NCBI GenBank assembly: GCA_910575275.1
Contig: CAJTEE010000010.1
Span: forward strand, 62,001 to 126,000
Direction of reading: 5' to 3'
Source: Lachnospiraceae bacterium
GTDB taxonomy: Bacteria > Bacillota > Clostridia > Lachnospirales > Lachnospiraceae
DNA: 64,000 nucleotides
The translations under genes and the position numbers were made by a program. Shown one piece after another: positions 1 through 10,035 of this stretch (within the stretch, counting starts at the first letter, position 1; every line of letters starts with the position of its first letter). The notes beneath the pieces are model-generated. The model was not told where the DNA came from. It was given only the letters and a program-made list of their open reading frames with translations, and did not search any database.

Positions 1-2155
1 GATGTCAGTTCAATTTTTCTTGCCTGCTTAGGTGGTTTTTTATCCTGATTTTTGGAGTCCTTATTCTGCAAGTCGCAATAAGCCATCTCTTGTATTGCCA
101 TAACAATATCATATAAATGCTCCCCATATTTCTTCTCTTTCTTATACTCTTTTCTCCTAGATGGATTTACTGCAGTAGGTAATGCATCAACAAAGTGTCC
201 TCCCGCCTCCCTTAATACTCGATCCTGAATTTTAATATCAATTATAGGTTGACATTCTTCGGCAAATTTTTTTTGTTTTTTTATTTCAAGTGAAGATTCT
301 CCTTGCGTTGAAACCATTTCAGCAAATATCTTTATCAATTCTCTTATATCACTCGACCAAATGGCGCAAAAATCTTCAATCCCATAATATAATGTTTGCC
401 TATCATTTTCTCTAATCTTATTTGCGCGTTCATTATTACTAAGTTGTGTATTCCCTAAAAAATTTTGCAATCTCAATTCAAAATTCGAAAAAACATAACT
501 ACGTTTAATTCGTTTCTCGAAAATAGCACTTATAATATCACTTACATCCTCAACTTTCTGTGTTAATGATGCCATTCCCAATTCAATTAACTTATAATCA
601 GCTCCATCCTCCAGTATTTTCCCATTTAATCCTACCTTTTCAATACTTTCTGTACTTTCTGTAGAAATCTTGAAATATACCACCGAATTTCTTCGAAAGA
701 TAATAGGATTTATTATATGTTGTGTTGCTTCAGTAACTAATGGTGTTGAATAATCATCTAAGAAAAAATAAAAAGACTTTCCAAAAGCAAATGGGCAATT
801 TTTTTGTATTATACCCATAAAACATTCTAAACAATCATAATCAGTAAAATGCCATCCTTGATTAACATATCTGTCATCTAATTTGCTCCGTTGCAGTTCA
901 TCATTGCAACACTCCAAGACACTATTAATCGATGCTTCTACGGTTTTTGTAATAAATAATTCCGTATCATAAAATGCAGAAAAATACTGATATAACCACG
1001 CCCAATCTAATTCTTCTTTTACATACAATTTTAACCACGATAACACCTCAATAATACATTTTAAATGAAAAAAATTTATCACTTGCTTTCTAGCATCACT
1101 TTCTTTTCTATCTGGCAACCACGGAAATGCTTCTGCGATTGTTCTCGCATTTAAATAAAAACCTACAAAACCATCTTCTCCCCTTATTCCAGATTTTCCT
1201 AACTTCGATTGAAAATCAAAACTCAGTCTACGAAACATCATCGTTTTCCCACAACCTCGTAATCCCGTCAGCACACATATATTTCGATCTAACAAATCAT
1301 CTACCGCCAAAAATTTCGGTACAAAAAGCGCATCCCATTCGTCATACCGATCCCCAATCAGTTCTGCTGCCAAATAATCACCAACATTTTTCTCTTCTCC
1401 AGATAAATCTGGTTGCTCAACGAACATTTGCAACATCTTCTCATGCAACTTACGAGGATTACGTGCATACTCTTCTTCTACTCCATTTTCTTCTAACAAA
1501 TATTTAGGAAATTCATTCTTTAATGCTATATACTTTATCCTATCTTCCTTTTCCAACGTGTGAACATTTATAACCTCAAGCGATTGCTGTATAATCCTTG
1601 CCAATCCTTTATAATCATCCATTGGAGGTATCTCATTGGAAAATGTTCCATATCCAAAATCAGTTATCCAAACTTCTCTAACATTAGGAACGAATGATAA
1701 TTCATTGGCATCTTGTATTAAAATGTTTCCCGAATGAAAATCCCCATGCTGTATCCCTAACTGCCCACATGCAAAAAAGACTTTTAATGCAGTTTCAATA
1801 ACATTTATTAACAATTGCATAGTTACTTCTTTATTTTCAATCAGTTGGCGCAAGCTTTTTCCCGGAATATAATCCCATATTATGTAAATATATTCTTCAT
1901 CGCCAATTTTTGTCTCATCAAACTTATGAAATTTTACTATCCCGGGTTGATACGCTAGCTGATTTACTTTTATAATCTCTTGTTTCCAATTCTTATTACG
2001 TTCAATTCGCACTTTAGGGATAAATTTAATAGCTTTTACATCTTGAATAGATGTATCCTCAGCATAATAAACAGACCCGACATTTCCAGAATTAATCTTT
2101 CGCATAACCTTGTATCTCTTGTCAATGAATTGATTTATAAATTTATCCTGTTCCA
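1..2155 (-). CDS. Protein kinase-like domain fused to a P-loop ATPase (partial, runs off left edge)
   Basis: At least 718 residues are read leftward from ATG 2155 (GGAG-type site just upstream) without a stop. Residues 1-200 look like a Ser/Thr protein kinase: glycine loop around GNVGS (25-29), AIK lysine 44, catalytic loop HGDFHSGN (137-144), DFG 166-168. A second domain begins near residue 280 with Walker A GLRGCGKT (298-305) and a Walker B-like FFLDDYS near 465, resembling ORC/CDC6- or STAND-like ATPases. It starts 8 bp after the DNA methyltransferase stop, so it is the last visible gene of the cargo operon. I infer a sensor or regulator in an anti-phage system; the C-terminus and any effector domain are not visible. 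The kinase loop carries D139 and N144, so it may be active. Confidence 0.75.
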
Positions 2156-2163
2156 TATTTTAC

Positions 2164-3264
2164 TCATCTCCTTCTAAAAACAAGAACCACTTCTTGTTTT
2201 ACTTTTGTGTTTCCCTTCACAACTTTTCTTTTTTCTGGTATTGGATCAATATACGAATCGAACAAACAATAATACGGTCTTGCAATCTCAACTAATACAT
2301 CCGGGATTTTATGCTTCTCTCCTTTATACTTTGTTTCCAAATTTCCGACTACTAAAACACATATTCCTTCAGGAGGTTGCATTTTGTACCAATTTTTAAA
2401 GCAACACTTCATTTCTTCAAAAAAGTAATTCCTATCTGGCGAAATGCTTTGGTCCAACTTCTGCCAATCTTCTATCCCCAAAAACCATAATCTAAGCCTA
2501 TTGTCCCTTGCATACGTTAAAGATTTCATATATGGTGGACTTGTAATAATTGTTTCAACTAATTTGCCTATCATTTTCATCTTTGTTGCATCCTTTTTAT
2601 ATACTTCTCTCTCTATACTATAATCAAGTCTTGGAATTTTTTTATATACACGAGCGATTTTTGCTTCTAATCTAGGAAATACTTCTCTATATTCATACAT
2701 ATCTGGATAATCTTCTTTTGGATATTTATTAGTTCTAAGATACGGTGCCCCGTGACTAGAGGGATATGATAAAAATCCTGGTCTTTGATGATGTAATATT
2801 CCCAATAAGCACGACAAAAAAAACCACTCTTTATTATATCTTAACACCCGCGTCCATGCACATACTTCCCTTAATGTATCAGGATGGTAAAATTGACTTA
2901 CCCATTGCGGCACTTGAACTTCTCGGTTCCTAAGCAGCCATCTATTTACCCTTGTTTTATATATTGCCAATTTTTCCAACGCGACCTGTTCATTTATATA
3001 TGGATTCATCTTACCTTTTGACAATACAATAGCGTACTCATTTAAATCACTTCCTATTACATGATATCCATTTTTCCAGCCTTCAAGCAACACTGTACCT
3101 GAACCAGAAAACGGATCATATATAGTGCCTTGAGGATAAGCAAATTTCTTTATCAACCAATCTACCAATTCTGGACGCATTTTCCCTACATAAGGCGCAA
3201 GCGAATCCAATGAATTTGGACTTTTACCAATTACTTCTATGCTTTTAAAATCCATATTTTCCAA
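2164..3264 (-). CDS. DNA methyltransferase (N6-adenine/N4-cytosine type)
   Basis: 366 residues. A SAM-binding motif I, DPFSGSGTVLLEG, lies at 50-62 and the catalytic motif IV TSPPY at 241-245, giving the order I-then-IV. The TSPPY stretch is followed by a tyrosine/arginine-rich segment (YARDNRLRLW) typical of stand-alone amino-methyltransferases found in defence loci. It should methylate exocyclic amino groups of A or C in host DNA. It lies between the RHH gene and the kinase-ATPase gene in a leftward operon. It may supply the catalytic methylation that the upstream helicase/methyltransferase-like proteins seem to lack, because neither of those shows an NPPY-type motif. Target sequence cannot be predicted. 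Confidence 0.85.
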   Translation of the reverse strand: MENMDFKSIEVIGKSPNSLDSLAPYVGKMRPELVDWLIKKFAYPQGTIYDPFSGSGTVLLEGWKNGYHVIGSDLNEYAIVLSKGKMNPYINEQVALEKLAIYKTRVNRWLLRNREVQVPQWVSQFYHPDTLREVCAWTRVLRYNKEWFFLSCLLGILHHQRPGFLSYPSSHGAPYLRTNKYPKEDYPDMYEYREVFPRLEAKIARVYKKIPRLDYSIEREVYKKDATKMKMIGKLVETIITSPPYMKSLTYARDNRLRLWFLGIEDWQKLDQSISPDRNYFFEEMKCCFKNWYKMQPPEGICVLVVGNLETKYKGEKHKIPDVLVEIARPYYCLFDSYIDPIPEKRKVVKGNTKVKQEVVLVFRRR

Positions 3265-3401
3265 CTTTCTGTTTGTAAATTTAATTTTCCCTGCTTCTCC
3301 ATATCGCTTAAAATGCTAATTTCTTAAATTTGTTTGATTTTTAATTAATTGTTCTCTCTTCTTCTGCAATATGAAAAACTATACAGCATTAAATAATTTT
3401 A

Positions 3402-3593
3402 TCAATTTATGCCAGTCCCCATCTTCTCATAATAATCATCAATATACATTTCCAACGCCCTCTCCACCGCCACAGTCTTTGGTTGTCCGGAATCTTCACA
3501 AAATTTGCTTAATTTCTCGAAGATTCCTTTCTCCAACCGCACACTGACTGGCACATTATCCTTTTTCGCCCTTGCCACTATTTTACCCTCCAT
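3402..3593 (-). CDS. Ribbon-helix-helix (CopG/Arc-like) DNA-binding protein
   Basis: 63 residues with the pattern of a ribbon-helix-helix protein: a basic strand (VPVSVRLEKGIFEKLSKF) followed by two helices ending in a TVAVERALEMYIDDYY-like dimerisation helix. Its start overlaps the helicase stop by 11 bp, suggesting translational coupling. Likely a small autoregulator of the cargo operon or an antitoxin-like component. The 137 bp between it and the methyltransferase hold no obvious gene. Confidence 0.7.
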   Translation of the reverse strand: MEGKIVARAKKDNVPVSVRLEKGIFEKLSKFCEDSGQPKTVAVERALEMYIDDYYEKMGTGIN

Positions 3594-6500
3594 AAATTTC
3601 CGATAATTTCTGTTCTAAAGTTCCTTCTTTTGCATATTTCAGTGCATCAACCTGTTGGAAATTATGCTTAATAAGCGTATCTCCCTTTGCAAAACCAAGA
3701 ATATAACTAAGCGCAATCCGATAGATAATCTCCGTCGGTGCTAACCCATACACCTGCTTTTCAAAAATATGCTGCAATCTTACTTCATCTTCGGGATACA
3801 GTTTCTTCATTGCTTCACTTTGATAGAGACGTTTCACAATTTCCGTTATATACATTCCTGATTTCATATACGGATCTATAAACGTCTTTTCTGCGTCATC
3901 AAAGCATCCGGGATTTTCCTCCTCTAACATATCGACCATTTTCTTCACAACCCACTTCGGTGTAAATATCTGATTCGTTCTCTGTGGCGGTATGTAGTCA
4001 AAAATATCCTCGGTGTTTTCCTCAATAAAGTAATTCGCCAGTTTTTCTTTCACACGCAGAAATTCTCTTACAGAGTCATCAAACACAACCGGATCAAAGA
4101 GCTTTCCCTCAAAAATTTCTTCTTCGCCTGTAACGGCATTAATATAGGCACCTCCATCGCGCAAAAATCGGAATTGTTCTAATGTAATGCTTGTAACCTC
4201 TAAAAAAACATTATCCGGTATAATCTGGTCAAAATTTGCAAGAGTTACTGTATCATCTCCATACGCCATTAAAAATGACGGTATTGTCCTTGAAAATCCT
4301 CGAAGATGATCTCGAACGGTGTCCTCATATCCCTTCTTTTCCTGCTCCTTTTTCTTTGTTTCCACGGTTTTTACAACTTCTTGACTTGCGGACTGTACAA
4401 ATTCATCCACCGAATCTTTCAGTGTCGCAATTAAGGATTCCGTTGCTTTCTTCTGTCGTTCATCATAATCTCTGTTTACCGCATACCAGTCGGTAGATTC
4501 CCTTACACAATTTTCAAGCAGCTCTTGTCGTTCCTTTTCAATTACCTTCTGGGTAATCGAATAATCAGCATATGCTTTATCCACCAGCCGGTTTGCATCT
4601 TCTTTCATCTTACTCTCAATACGATTCTTATCAGATACTTTCATATCGGAGCCATACTCTTCTTTAGCAGTCTCTACAATCGATTTTACCGCCTGTGTAT
4701 GAAGTAACTTTTTAAATTTCTCAATTGGTTCTTCTGCAACTTCCTCATTTTCCACTGATATTTCATCTATGGCAGTATGCAGACAATCCGGTACTGTTCC
4801 AAATATCTTATCACCAAATATTTCAGCCGATTTGCCAATAACATACCCATCTTCCAATGATACTTCTCCATTCTCGTCCAAAGACAACTCCTTGCCTGTT
4901 GATGGAGTAATATCCACCTTGCTCTTTTGCTCCTGTATCGGAGTAAAATTTTGGATAATGTCAATGACTTCCTGCGGCGCATGGAACACATTGGATATAT
5001 TCTGAAAGAGAAAATCACTCATAAATCCACGCTTTACAACTTCCTGTGATTTGATTTTTCTTGGAATCGAGAGAACTTTTTCGGCATCCAATTCTACCAT
5101 TTCTCCCGCTTCATCTTCTCCAATAACCGGAAAAAAATTCAAGAGATTTTTTATATTCTCTTTCCTTTTATCCGAATCTCCCTTTCCCTCTGAAGTTTCT
5201 TTTGATAAGTCATTTGCAAACTTTTCATATATTATTAAAGTCCTTGCCGGATCGAAATCAAACACATATGCGTTCTCTTTTCGGTAAAACTCTCCATTAT
5301 TTGAAAATAAACAAGGATTTTGCGAACGAAACGCTGCTTGCATATACAATGCAGGACTTTTAATATTACTGAGCATAAGTACCGCTGTCCATTCAGGAAT
5401 CGTAATTCCTGTAGTCAACTGCCCTACTGAAAGGGTAATCGTCTTTTCATATTTGCGAATGGCGTCAACTACCTTATCATATGATTTTTCTGTATCACCC
5501 TCATCATCCAATCGCCCGTCTCCTGCTGCAAGAATAATCTTATATTCGCCAAATACAGGATGTTCTTCCAGTTTTTTAGCAAGCGCCTTTGCACTGTCTA
5601 CCCGATTCAAAAGCCAAAATGTATGCTTCAACTCCTGCCGCAGTTCTTCTGTCGAAAATGGAAATTTCAGCTGTGTAGTCATGGCATCCAAAAATTTATC
5701 AACAGAACTCTCATGCACAAACTTCTCATTTCGCGTTTCAAAGAATACATTCAAATCAAAAGCATATTCTTCTGTTTCTCCCTCAATCTCTATACCCTGC
5801 TGTAGTTCATCTTTAATAATCTCAGACATCTGATAAGTATAAAGATTTAATTTGGGCAGGTTTTCATATGGATTCTGGTCTCCAACCTCTCCAACCCACT
5901 CCCTTTTTGCCTCTTGTTCATCTGCATATGTCCAATTATAAATTGCATCCGCCAGAAATTTATCATTTGCAAGCGCTTTAAACGGAGTACCTGACAGATG
6001 GATTGTAAATCTTCTTTTAATACGATTAAACGCAATATCCGTCTTATAGGTATCAACACCTTCATGCGCCTCATCAATCACAAGAACATCCCATGTCTGT
6101 CCTTTTTTCGGATCATCACTGACTTCTGCAAGCTTATCATACTGACCACCAAAGTAAAGAGAACCTTTTAAATCCTGCAAACTGACAAATTCAATGCAGC
6201 CATGCTCTATACTTTCAGTGATAATCTTTTTGATATACTCTTCTCTCGTCATAACATATGGCTTTCCAACCAATGCCGCCACATGGCTGACAAAATAGTA
6301 TTCAGATTCTGCTCCCAAAAACTGAACATAATCCGAATACCAGCTATTTGCAATTGCCGGACGATTTGTAACGATTAAAACATTTTTTGCTTTTATTTTC
6401 TTGCAAAAATCATATATGGAAAGTGTTTTGCCAAATCGCGGCTTTGCATTCCATAGAAACTCACCCTTTTCATGAGCATTAAAATAGTCTATCGTTTTTT

Positions 6501-6726
6501 CAACTGCCTCTGATTGTTCATTTCGTAACTGATAGGGCATAACGGTGTCGGGCAGATCCAATACTCCATGATTGGATTTAAAATCATAGAAATGCCCTTT
6601 CGACTCTGCGCCGTTCACATGAAACCATTCTGTATGTTCTTCCCGCTCAATGTCTAATTTCTGTAAGTAAGCGTGAAAATCCGTATCCCTAAATGCTTCT
6701 CCTGTACCATCTTCATAGTTTCCCAA
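3583..6726 (-). CDS. Superfamily 2 helicase with truncated methyltransferase-like C-terminus
   Basis: 1047 residues. An early segment (about 10-36) has R-D-x-x-F-H-x-Y-L...EWF spacing seen N-terminal to the helicase in restriction-like proteins. Motif I is AKPRFGKT (94-101) and motif II DEAH is 218-221, with later helicase motifs SGTP and a QAAFRSQ arginine-finger region. Near 900-945 come FTPKWVVKKM and a degenerate SAM motif, DPYMKSG. The protein stops at EIYGG, where related long helicase-methylases continue to an NPPY motif, so no methyltransferase catalytic motif is present. It overlaps the upstream gene by 14 bp and the RHH gene by 11 bp. I infer an ATP-driven restriction-like translocase; the nuclease is not identified. 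Confidence 0.75.
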   Translation of the reverse strand: MGNYEDGTGEAFRDTDFHAYLQKLDIEREEHTEWFHVNGAESKGHFYDFKSNHGVLDLPDTVMPYQLRNEQSEAVEKTIDYFNAHEKGEFLWNAKPRFGKTLSIYDFCKKIKAKNVLIVTNRPAIANSWYSDYVQFLGAESEYYFVSHVAALVGKPYVMTREEYIKKIITESIEHGCIEFVSLQDLKGSLYFGGQYDKLAEVSDDPKKGQTWDVLVIDEAHEGVDTYKTDIAFNRIKRRFTIHLSGTPFKALANDKFLADAIYNWTYADEQEAKREWVGEVGDQNPYENLPKLNLYTYQMSEIIKDELQQGIEIEGETEEYAFDLNVFFETRNEKFVHESSVDKFLDAMTTQLKFPFSTEELRQELKHTFWLLNRVDSAKALAKKLEEHPVFGEYKIILAAGDGRLDDEGDTEKSYDKVVDAIRKYEKTITLSVGQLTTGITIPEWTAVLMLSNIKSPALYMQAAFRSQNPCLFSNNGEFYRKENAYVFDFDPARTLIIYEKFANDLSKETSEGKGDSDKRKENIKNLLNFFPVIGEDEAGEMVELDAEKVLSIPRKIKSQEVVKRGFMSDFLFQNISNVFHAPQEVIDIIQNFTPIQEQKSKVDITPSTGKELSLDENGEVSLEDGYVIGKSAEIFGDKIFGTVPDCLHTAIDEISVENEEVAEEPIEKFKKLLHTQAVKSIVETAKEEYGSDMKVSDKNRIESKMKEDANRLVDKAYADYSITQKVIEKERQELLENCVRESTDWYAVNRDYDERQKKATESLIATLKDSVDEFVQSASQEVVKTVETKKKEQEKKGYEDTVRDHLRGFSRTIPSFLMAYGDDTVTLANFDQIIPDNVFLEVTSITLEQFRFLRDGGAYINAVTGEEEIFEGKLFDPVVFDDSVREFLRVKEKLANYFIEENTEDIFDYIPPQRTNQIFTPKWVVKKMVDMLEEENPGCFDDAEKTFIDPYMKSGMYITEIVKRLYQSEAMKKLYPEDEVRLQHIFEKQVYGLAPTEIIYRIALSYILGFAKGDTLIKHNFQQVDALKYAKEGTLEQKLSEIYGG

Positions 6727-7501
6727 ATGGAACTGTGTTCTTCAGTCCGTCCATCTGCCATATATTCCACGCAATAATATTAGCTATACTTAATATTTCT
6801 TTTTCCTTCGGCTCATTCTTCCATCGTTCAAAATAGTATTCAACAAAACTCAGCAGAATATTTGCCCTCGCAAGCAATAGGCTATCTCCCTGATACTCAT
6901 ATCCATATACGCTCTGAAACGCCCTTGTAGTCCATTTCCACCACTCGTCTTTGTTCTCTGTATTTTCATTTACTACACGCATTTTACGGTCTAATATTCC
7001 AATGCGATTGTGTAGTTTAATATAATCCCCTGTCGATGCATCATATCTGGATACCAAATAAGGCGCTTCGCCGCATGTAATTTCTAGTCTCCTTGAATCC
7101 ACATATTGCATCCAGCTCTTTGTATCCGGAAATACAATTTTTCCCTTATTCGTAATCCACATTCTATCTTCCTGGCGATTAAACACATCTTTCTTTTCAA
7201 ACCATTCTTCATCACATAAATTATTCATTACATTACATACCCATGCCGGTGTAAATACTTCCCCCTTCCTTTTTGTTCGCTCCTGCTGTTCCTCTGAAAA
7301 TTTACTAATTCTTGGCTGAATCACATTTGGAAAAGATATAATCTGATTTATTGTAATTTGACTTCTGTCTGAATATTCTATTCCGACTAAATCCGGTGGG
7401 TCCGTTGCCCATATAATATTCTTTTTTGTTGATTTATCCTGCAATAATATCTTTAATGCCTTTCTGACGGGATAACATTCAAAATCCACTAATTTTTCCA
7501 T
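6713..7501 (-). CDS. Restriction-methylase subunit-like protein lacking a catalytic NPPY motif
   Basis: 262 residues, first gene of the leftward cargo operon. It carries a GEVFTPAWVCNVMNNL segment (a methyltransferase N-terminal signature) and LEITCGEAPYLVSRYD, which resembles the SAM-pocket region of a family often annotated as restriction endonuclease subunit M. The C-terminus (NIIAWNIWQMDGLKNTVPFG) matches the family's usual ending. No S/N/D-PPY motif is seen. Translation is probably coupled to the helicase through a 14-bp overlap. Likely a DNA-recognition or SAM-sensing partner of the helicase; catalytic activity is doubtful. Confidence 0.65.
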   Translation of the reverse strand: MEKLVDFECYPVRKALKILLQDKSTKKNIIWATDPPDLVGIEYSDRSQITINQIISFPNVIQPRISKFSEEQQERTKRKGEVFTPAWVCNVMNNLCDEEWFEKKDVFNRQEDRMWITNKGKIVFPDTKSWMQYVDSRRLEITCGEAPYLVSRYDASTGDYIKLHNRIGILDRKMRVVNENTENKDEWWKWTTRAFQSVYGYEYQGDSLLLARANILLSFVEYYFERWKNEPKEKEILSIANIIAWNIWQMDGLKNTVPFGKL

Positions 7502-7609
7502 ATAAAACTCCTCAAATATGAGAATATATTTCCCATACCCCTATAATAAATGATTTTTCATGAAAACGCAATACAATTCATGACAATATAACAATAATAT
7601 GAAAGCGGA

Positions 7610-7642
7610 AAATAGCTGCCGATGCAACATTGCCGGCAGCTA
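7610..7642 (-). terminator. Rho-independent terminator after tnpV
   Basis: Perfect 9-bp inverted repeat TAGCTGCCG / CGGCAGCTA (7613-7621, 7634-7642); read leftward the hairpin is followed by TTTTCC. It lies 5 bp downstream of tnpV. Confidence 0.7.
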
Positions 7643-7647
7643 CCTTC

Positions 7648-8001
7648 TTATAATACAAATATAATTTCCTCCCTCACAATCTCCTCCGCCCTCGCCCGAA
7701 TATTATTCATTCTCCGCACCCAAAGTATCTGATCCTGTCCCTTTAACTGTTCCGTCACTCCCTCCTGTTTTGCCATCTGCTCCACAAGTAAATCAAACCG
7801 TTCCTCCGCCTGTTCCTGTATCATCAGCAGATGCTCTTTCAGTTTGCCCGATAACAATAACCCCGAATAAATGCCTCTCCTATAATTCTCTAAATAAGAT
7901 TTTCGCATCAATCCAAATTTCCTCAACTCTCCCTCCGGCTCCGGATCAGGAATTAAGTTCGGTATCAGATAGTCTCCACATTTTTCATAAGTCAAATTCA
8001 T
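7648..8001 (-). CDS. tnpV: TnpV family transposon-encoded protein
   Basis: 117 residues, starting MNLTYEKCGDYLIPNL and containing PDPEPEGELRKFGLMRK, the typical TnpV signature. TnpV proteins accompany clostridial mobilisable elements; their function is not established. A close paralogue occurs in element 2 (27655-28008) with the same start and the same WVRRMNxIRARAEEIVREEII ending, which ties the two elements together. It lies just downstream of the relaxase gene (18-bp gap) and ends in a strong hairpin, so it is probably the last gene of the mobilisation unit. Confidence 0.85.
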   Translation of the reverse strand: MNLTYEKCGDYLIPNLIPDPEPEGELRKFGLMRKSYLENYRRGIYSGLLLSGKLKEHLLMIQEQAEERFDLLVEQMAKQEGVTEQLKGQDQILWVRRMNNIRARAEEIVREEIIFVL

Positions 8002-8019
8002 AAACTTTTCCTTTCTTTC

Positions 8020-9414
8020 CTATAAACTCATATCTTGCTTTTTGTGCTGCTTTGTCGCTTCCTGTTTATCTTTCTCAATCCCTAAATACTGCCTTATGTT
8101 CTTCAACTGCTTATCCGCTTCCATCGCCTCCTTTTCTGCTGTCTGATATGTTTTCTTCAGTTTTGCCTTTTGCGTTGTCATTGCTTCATATTCCGCCTGC
8201 ATCTTTTCCACATCTAGTGAAGCTGTCTTTATCCCGTACCGCTTTAACATATTTTCAGCACCGCCAAACAGAATAATCTGCGTTTCATGACTTCGGAAAT
8301 ATGCATCCTGATCTTTCGCTCTCTCATATCCTCTCTGGTATTTCCTGTTTGCCATATACTGTTTTGCGTATTTTAGGATTTCCGCTTTGGCTTTCATCTC
8401 ATGCTCCAAATCCACAACCGCACTCCGTGCCGTTTTTGCTGTGGCATTTTTCTCTGCAATTTTCCGTTCCAGTTCCTCTACAGAACCGCCTTCTGCATAA
8501 CTCGCCGCAGCAATCTTTAAATTCTGTATATCCGCCCAATGCTTTAGCGCACCATTCTCTTGAAACTTCTCCCGATCCGTATCAATCAAAGTACGCTTTG
8601 CATCCGGTCGCTTCGGAAAGGGAAATTTCCTTTTTACGGGAAATTTTTCCTGTGTCATTACACGTTTTTCAATCCGCTCTCTAATTGCTTCTTTCGTATA
8701 TCCCACACCGAAATTTCTTTCACTGACACGTGTAAATCGGCTCTGTCCCAATGCGCAAAATGACAGATATTTCAATGCCTTGTCTCCAAAAGTTTCCCCT
8801 TTTACCTCATATCCCTTTGTCTGCATCTGGCCGATAAAATCTTGATAGCTGTGTGCTTCACGAATGGCATTGTCCATATCAGATTTTATCCACGCTTTCC
8901 ACGAAGTTCCCGCCTTTGCCATCTGCCACTCATAATGTATCTTCCCTTTTTGTCCTGATGGAATAATAACCGACAATCCATGTTCCCTGCACAGTTCGTC
9001 TGACAAATTCCGTATCTGCCTGTATGTACGCTTACAGTCATTGTATTTTTTATGTTCCACATTATCAACCGCACAGAAAATGATATGATTATGACAGTGT
9101 TCCTTGTCTACATGCGTTGCAATGACATAACTGTATTTATTTTCTAACAGCTTGTCCGCAAGCTCTATTCCTACCTGATGCGCCGTATTAAAATCCACTT
9201 CCCCCGGCGCAAAGGACTGGATTAGGTGGAATGCCTGCTTATCCCCAACACCGGAAGATTTTGACAACGCATCCATAAAATCATAATGCGCTGTTTCTAT
9301 CCCACAGGCAAAGGAATCTATCAAAATCTGTCCGTCAGTTTTCTCTGGATTGCAGATATATTTTAATGCTTTCTGTACGGTTGCTTTGACAGCATGGATT
9401 CGTGTGTATGCCAT
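8020..9414 (-). CDS. Relaxase, MOBP-like mobilisation nuclease
   Basis: 464 residues. The N-terminal relaxase domain starts MAYTRIHAVKATVQKALKYI and carries the metal-binding histidine motif HVDKEHCHNHIIF (about residues 102-114), as in MobA/VirD2-like MOBP enzymes. The C-terminal half is lysine-rich and helical, probably for DNA or coupling-protein contacts. It would nick the transferred strand at the element's oriT and stay bound to the 5' end. It overlaps mobC by 52 bp. The best oriT candidate is the palindromic region upstream at 9798-9883. Confidence 0.88.
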   Translation of the reverse strand: MAYTRIHAVKATVQKALKYICNPEKTDGQILIDSFACGIETAHYDFMDALSKSSGVGDKQAFHLIQSFAPGEVDFNTAHQVGIELADKLLENKYSYVIATHVDKEHCHNHIIFCAVDNVEHKKYNDCKRTYRQIRNLSDELCREHGLSVIIPSGQKGKIHYEWQMAKAGTSWKAWIKSDMDNAIREAHSYQDFIGQMQTKGYEVKGETFGDKALKYLSFCALGQSRFTRVSERNFGVGYTKEAIRERIEKRVMTQEKFPVKRKFPFPKRPDAKRTLIDTDREKFQENGALKHWADIQNLKIAAASYAEGGSVEELERKIAEKNATAKTARSAVVDLEHEMKAKAEILKYAKQYMANRKYQRGYERAKDQDAYFRSHETQIILFGGAENMLKRYGIKTASLDVEKMQAEYEAMTTQKAKLKKTYQTAEKEAMEADKQLKNIRQYLGIEKDKQEATKQHKKQDMSL

Positions 9415-9704
9415 ACCTGTTTCATCAGCTCCTTTATTTCTTCTATATCGTCCTGATAAGTGTTACCCGTAGAACTTATCCTTGCCGCTATCTGGTTCAG
9501 GCTTTTGCTGATTCTGCTTAGATTGACATTGTAGTCATGCAGTTCCGAGTAATCTACAAAATAAGTATATCCGTACAAGATCAAATGCCGGAGATAGTCG
9601 TTTTTGTTCCTGTACTCTGCATTTTTACATTTGGCATCTAAAATATACTTTTCATCATCACTCAGGCGTAAAATAAGCTGATTCTTTCGATTTCGTTTTT
9701 CCAT
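9363..9704 (-). CDS. mobC: MobC-like relaxosome accessory protein
   Basis: 113 residues from ATG 9704, chosen because GGAGG sits 6 nt upstream; an ATG at 9725 lies before that site. The N-terminal ribbon-helix-helix segment (NQLILRLSDDEKYILDAKC) and the later LSRISKSLNQIAARISSTGN stretch are typical of relaxosome proteins that bind oriT and help the relaxase. The 52-bp overlap with the relaxase gene indicates coupled expression. Confidence 0.82.
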   Translation of the reverse strand: MEKRNRKNQLILRLSDDEKYILDAKCKNAEYRNKNDYLRHLILYGYTYFVDYSELHDYNVNLSRISKSLNQIAARISSTGNTYQDDIEEIKELMKQVWHTHESMLSKQPYRKH

Positions 9705-9797
9705 TCTCAACCTCCATCGTTTCATAGATTGACTAAAATATTGATGTTACTGTTTTCTTGCTCTGCATTCCGTTCTATATGTATTTCATAAGGGGTT

Positions 9798-9883
9798 AGG
9801 GGATTTTTCCCCTACAAGCGGATTGGATATCCATTTTGCAAACGTGTAAACGATGCAAAATCGTCGTTTGGATATCCGAATCC
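9798..9883. other. Candidate oriT / palindromic region of element 1
   Basis: The stretch 9705-10035 has no convincing gene. It holds a short hairpin AGGGG...CCCCT (9798-9813), an inverted repeat GGATTGGATATCCA / TGGATATCCGAATCC (9820-9833, 9869-9883), and inside it ATTTTGCA / TGCAAAAT (9833-9840, 9854-9861). Nested repeats directly upstream of mobC fit an oriT, but no nic site was recognised. Confidence 0.4.
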
Positions 9884-10035
9884 AGTGCTTGATATTCTAC
9901 CAAAAACCTTAAACAAAGAGAGCAACAAGTCCAGAAACATATTTTCTGATTTTGAGAAACAGCTCCCAAAATCAGCCATTTCCCCAACTTATTGCCCTGT
10001 CTGCTAAAACTACCCTTTTCTCTGCTACTTTTTCT

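Noticed and set aside
9796-9987. 63-residue leftward reading frame
   Set aside because: It lies across the palindromic candidate oriT, has no ribosome site and no recognisable sequence.
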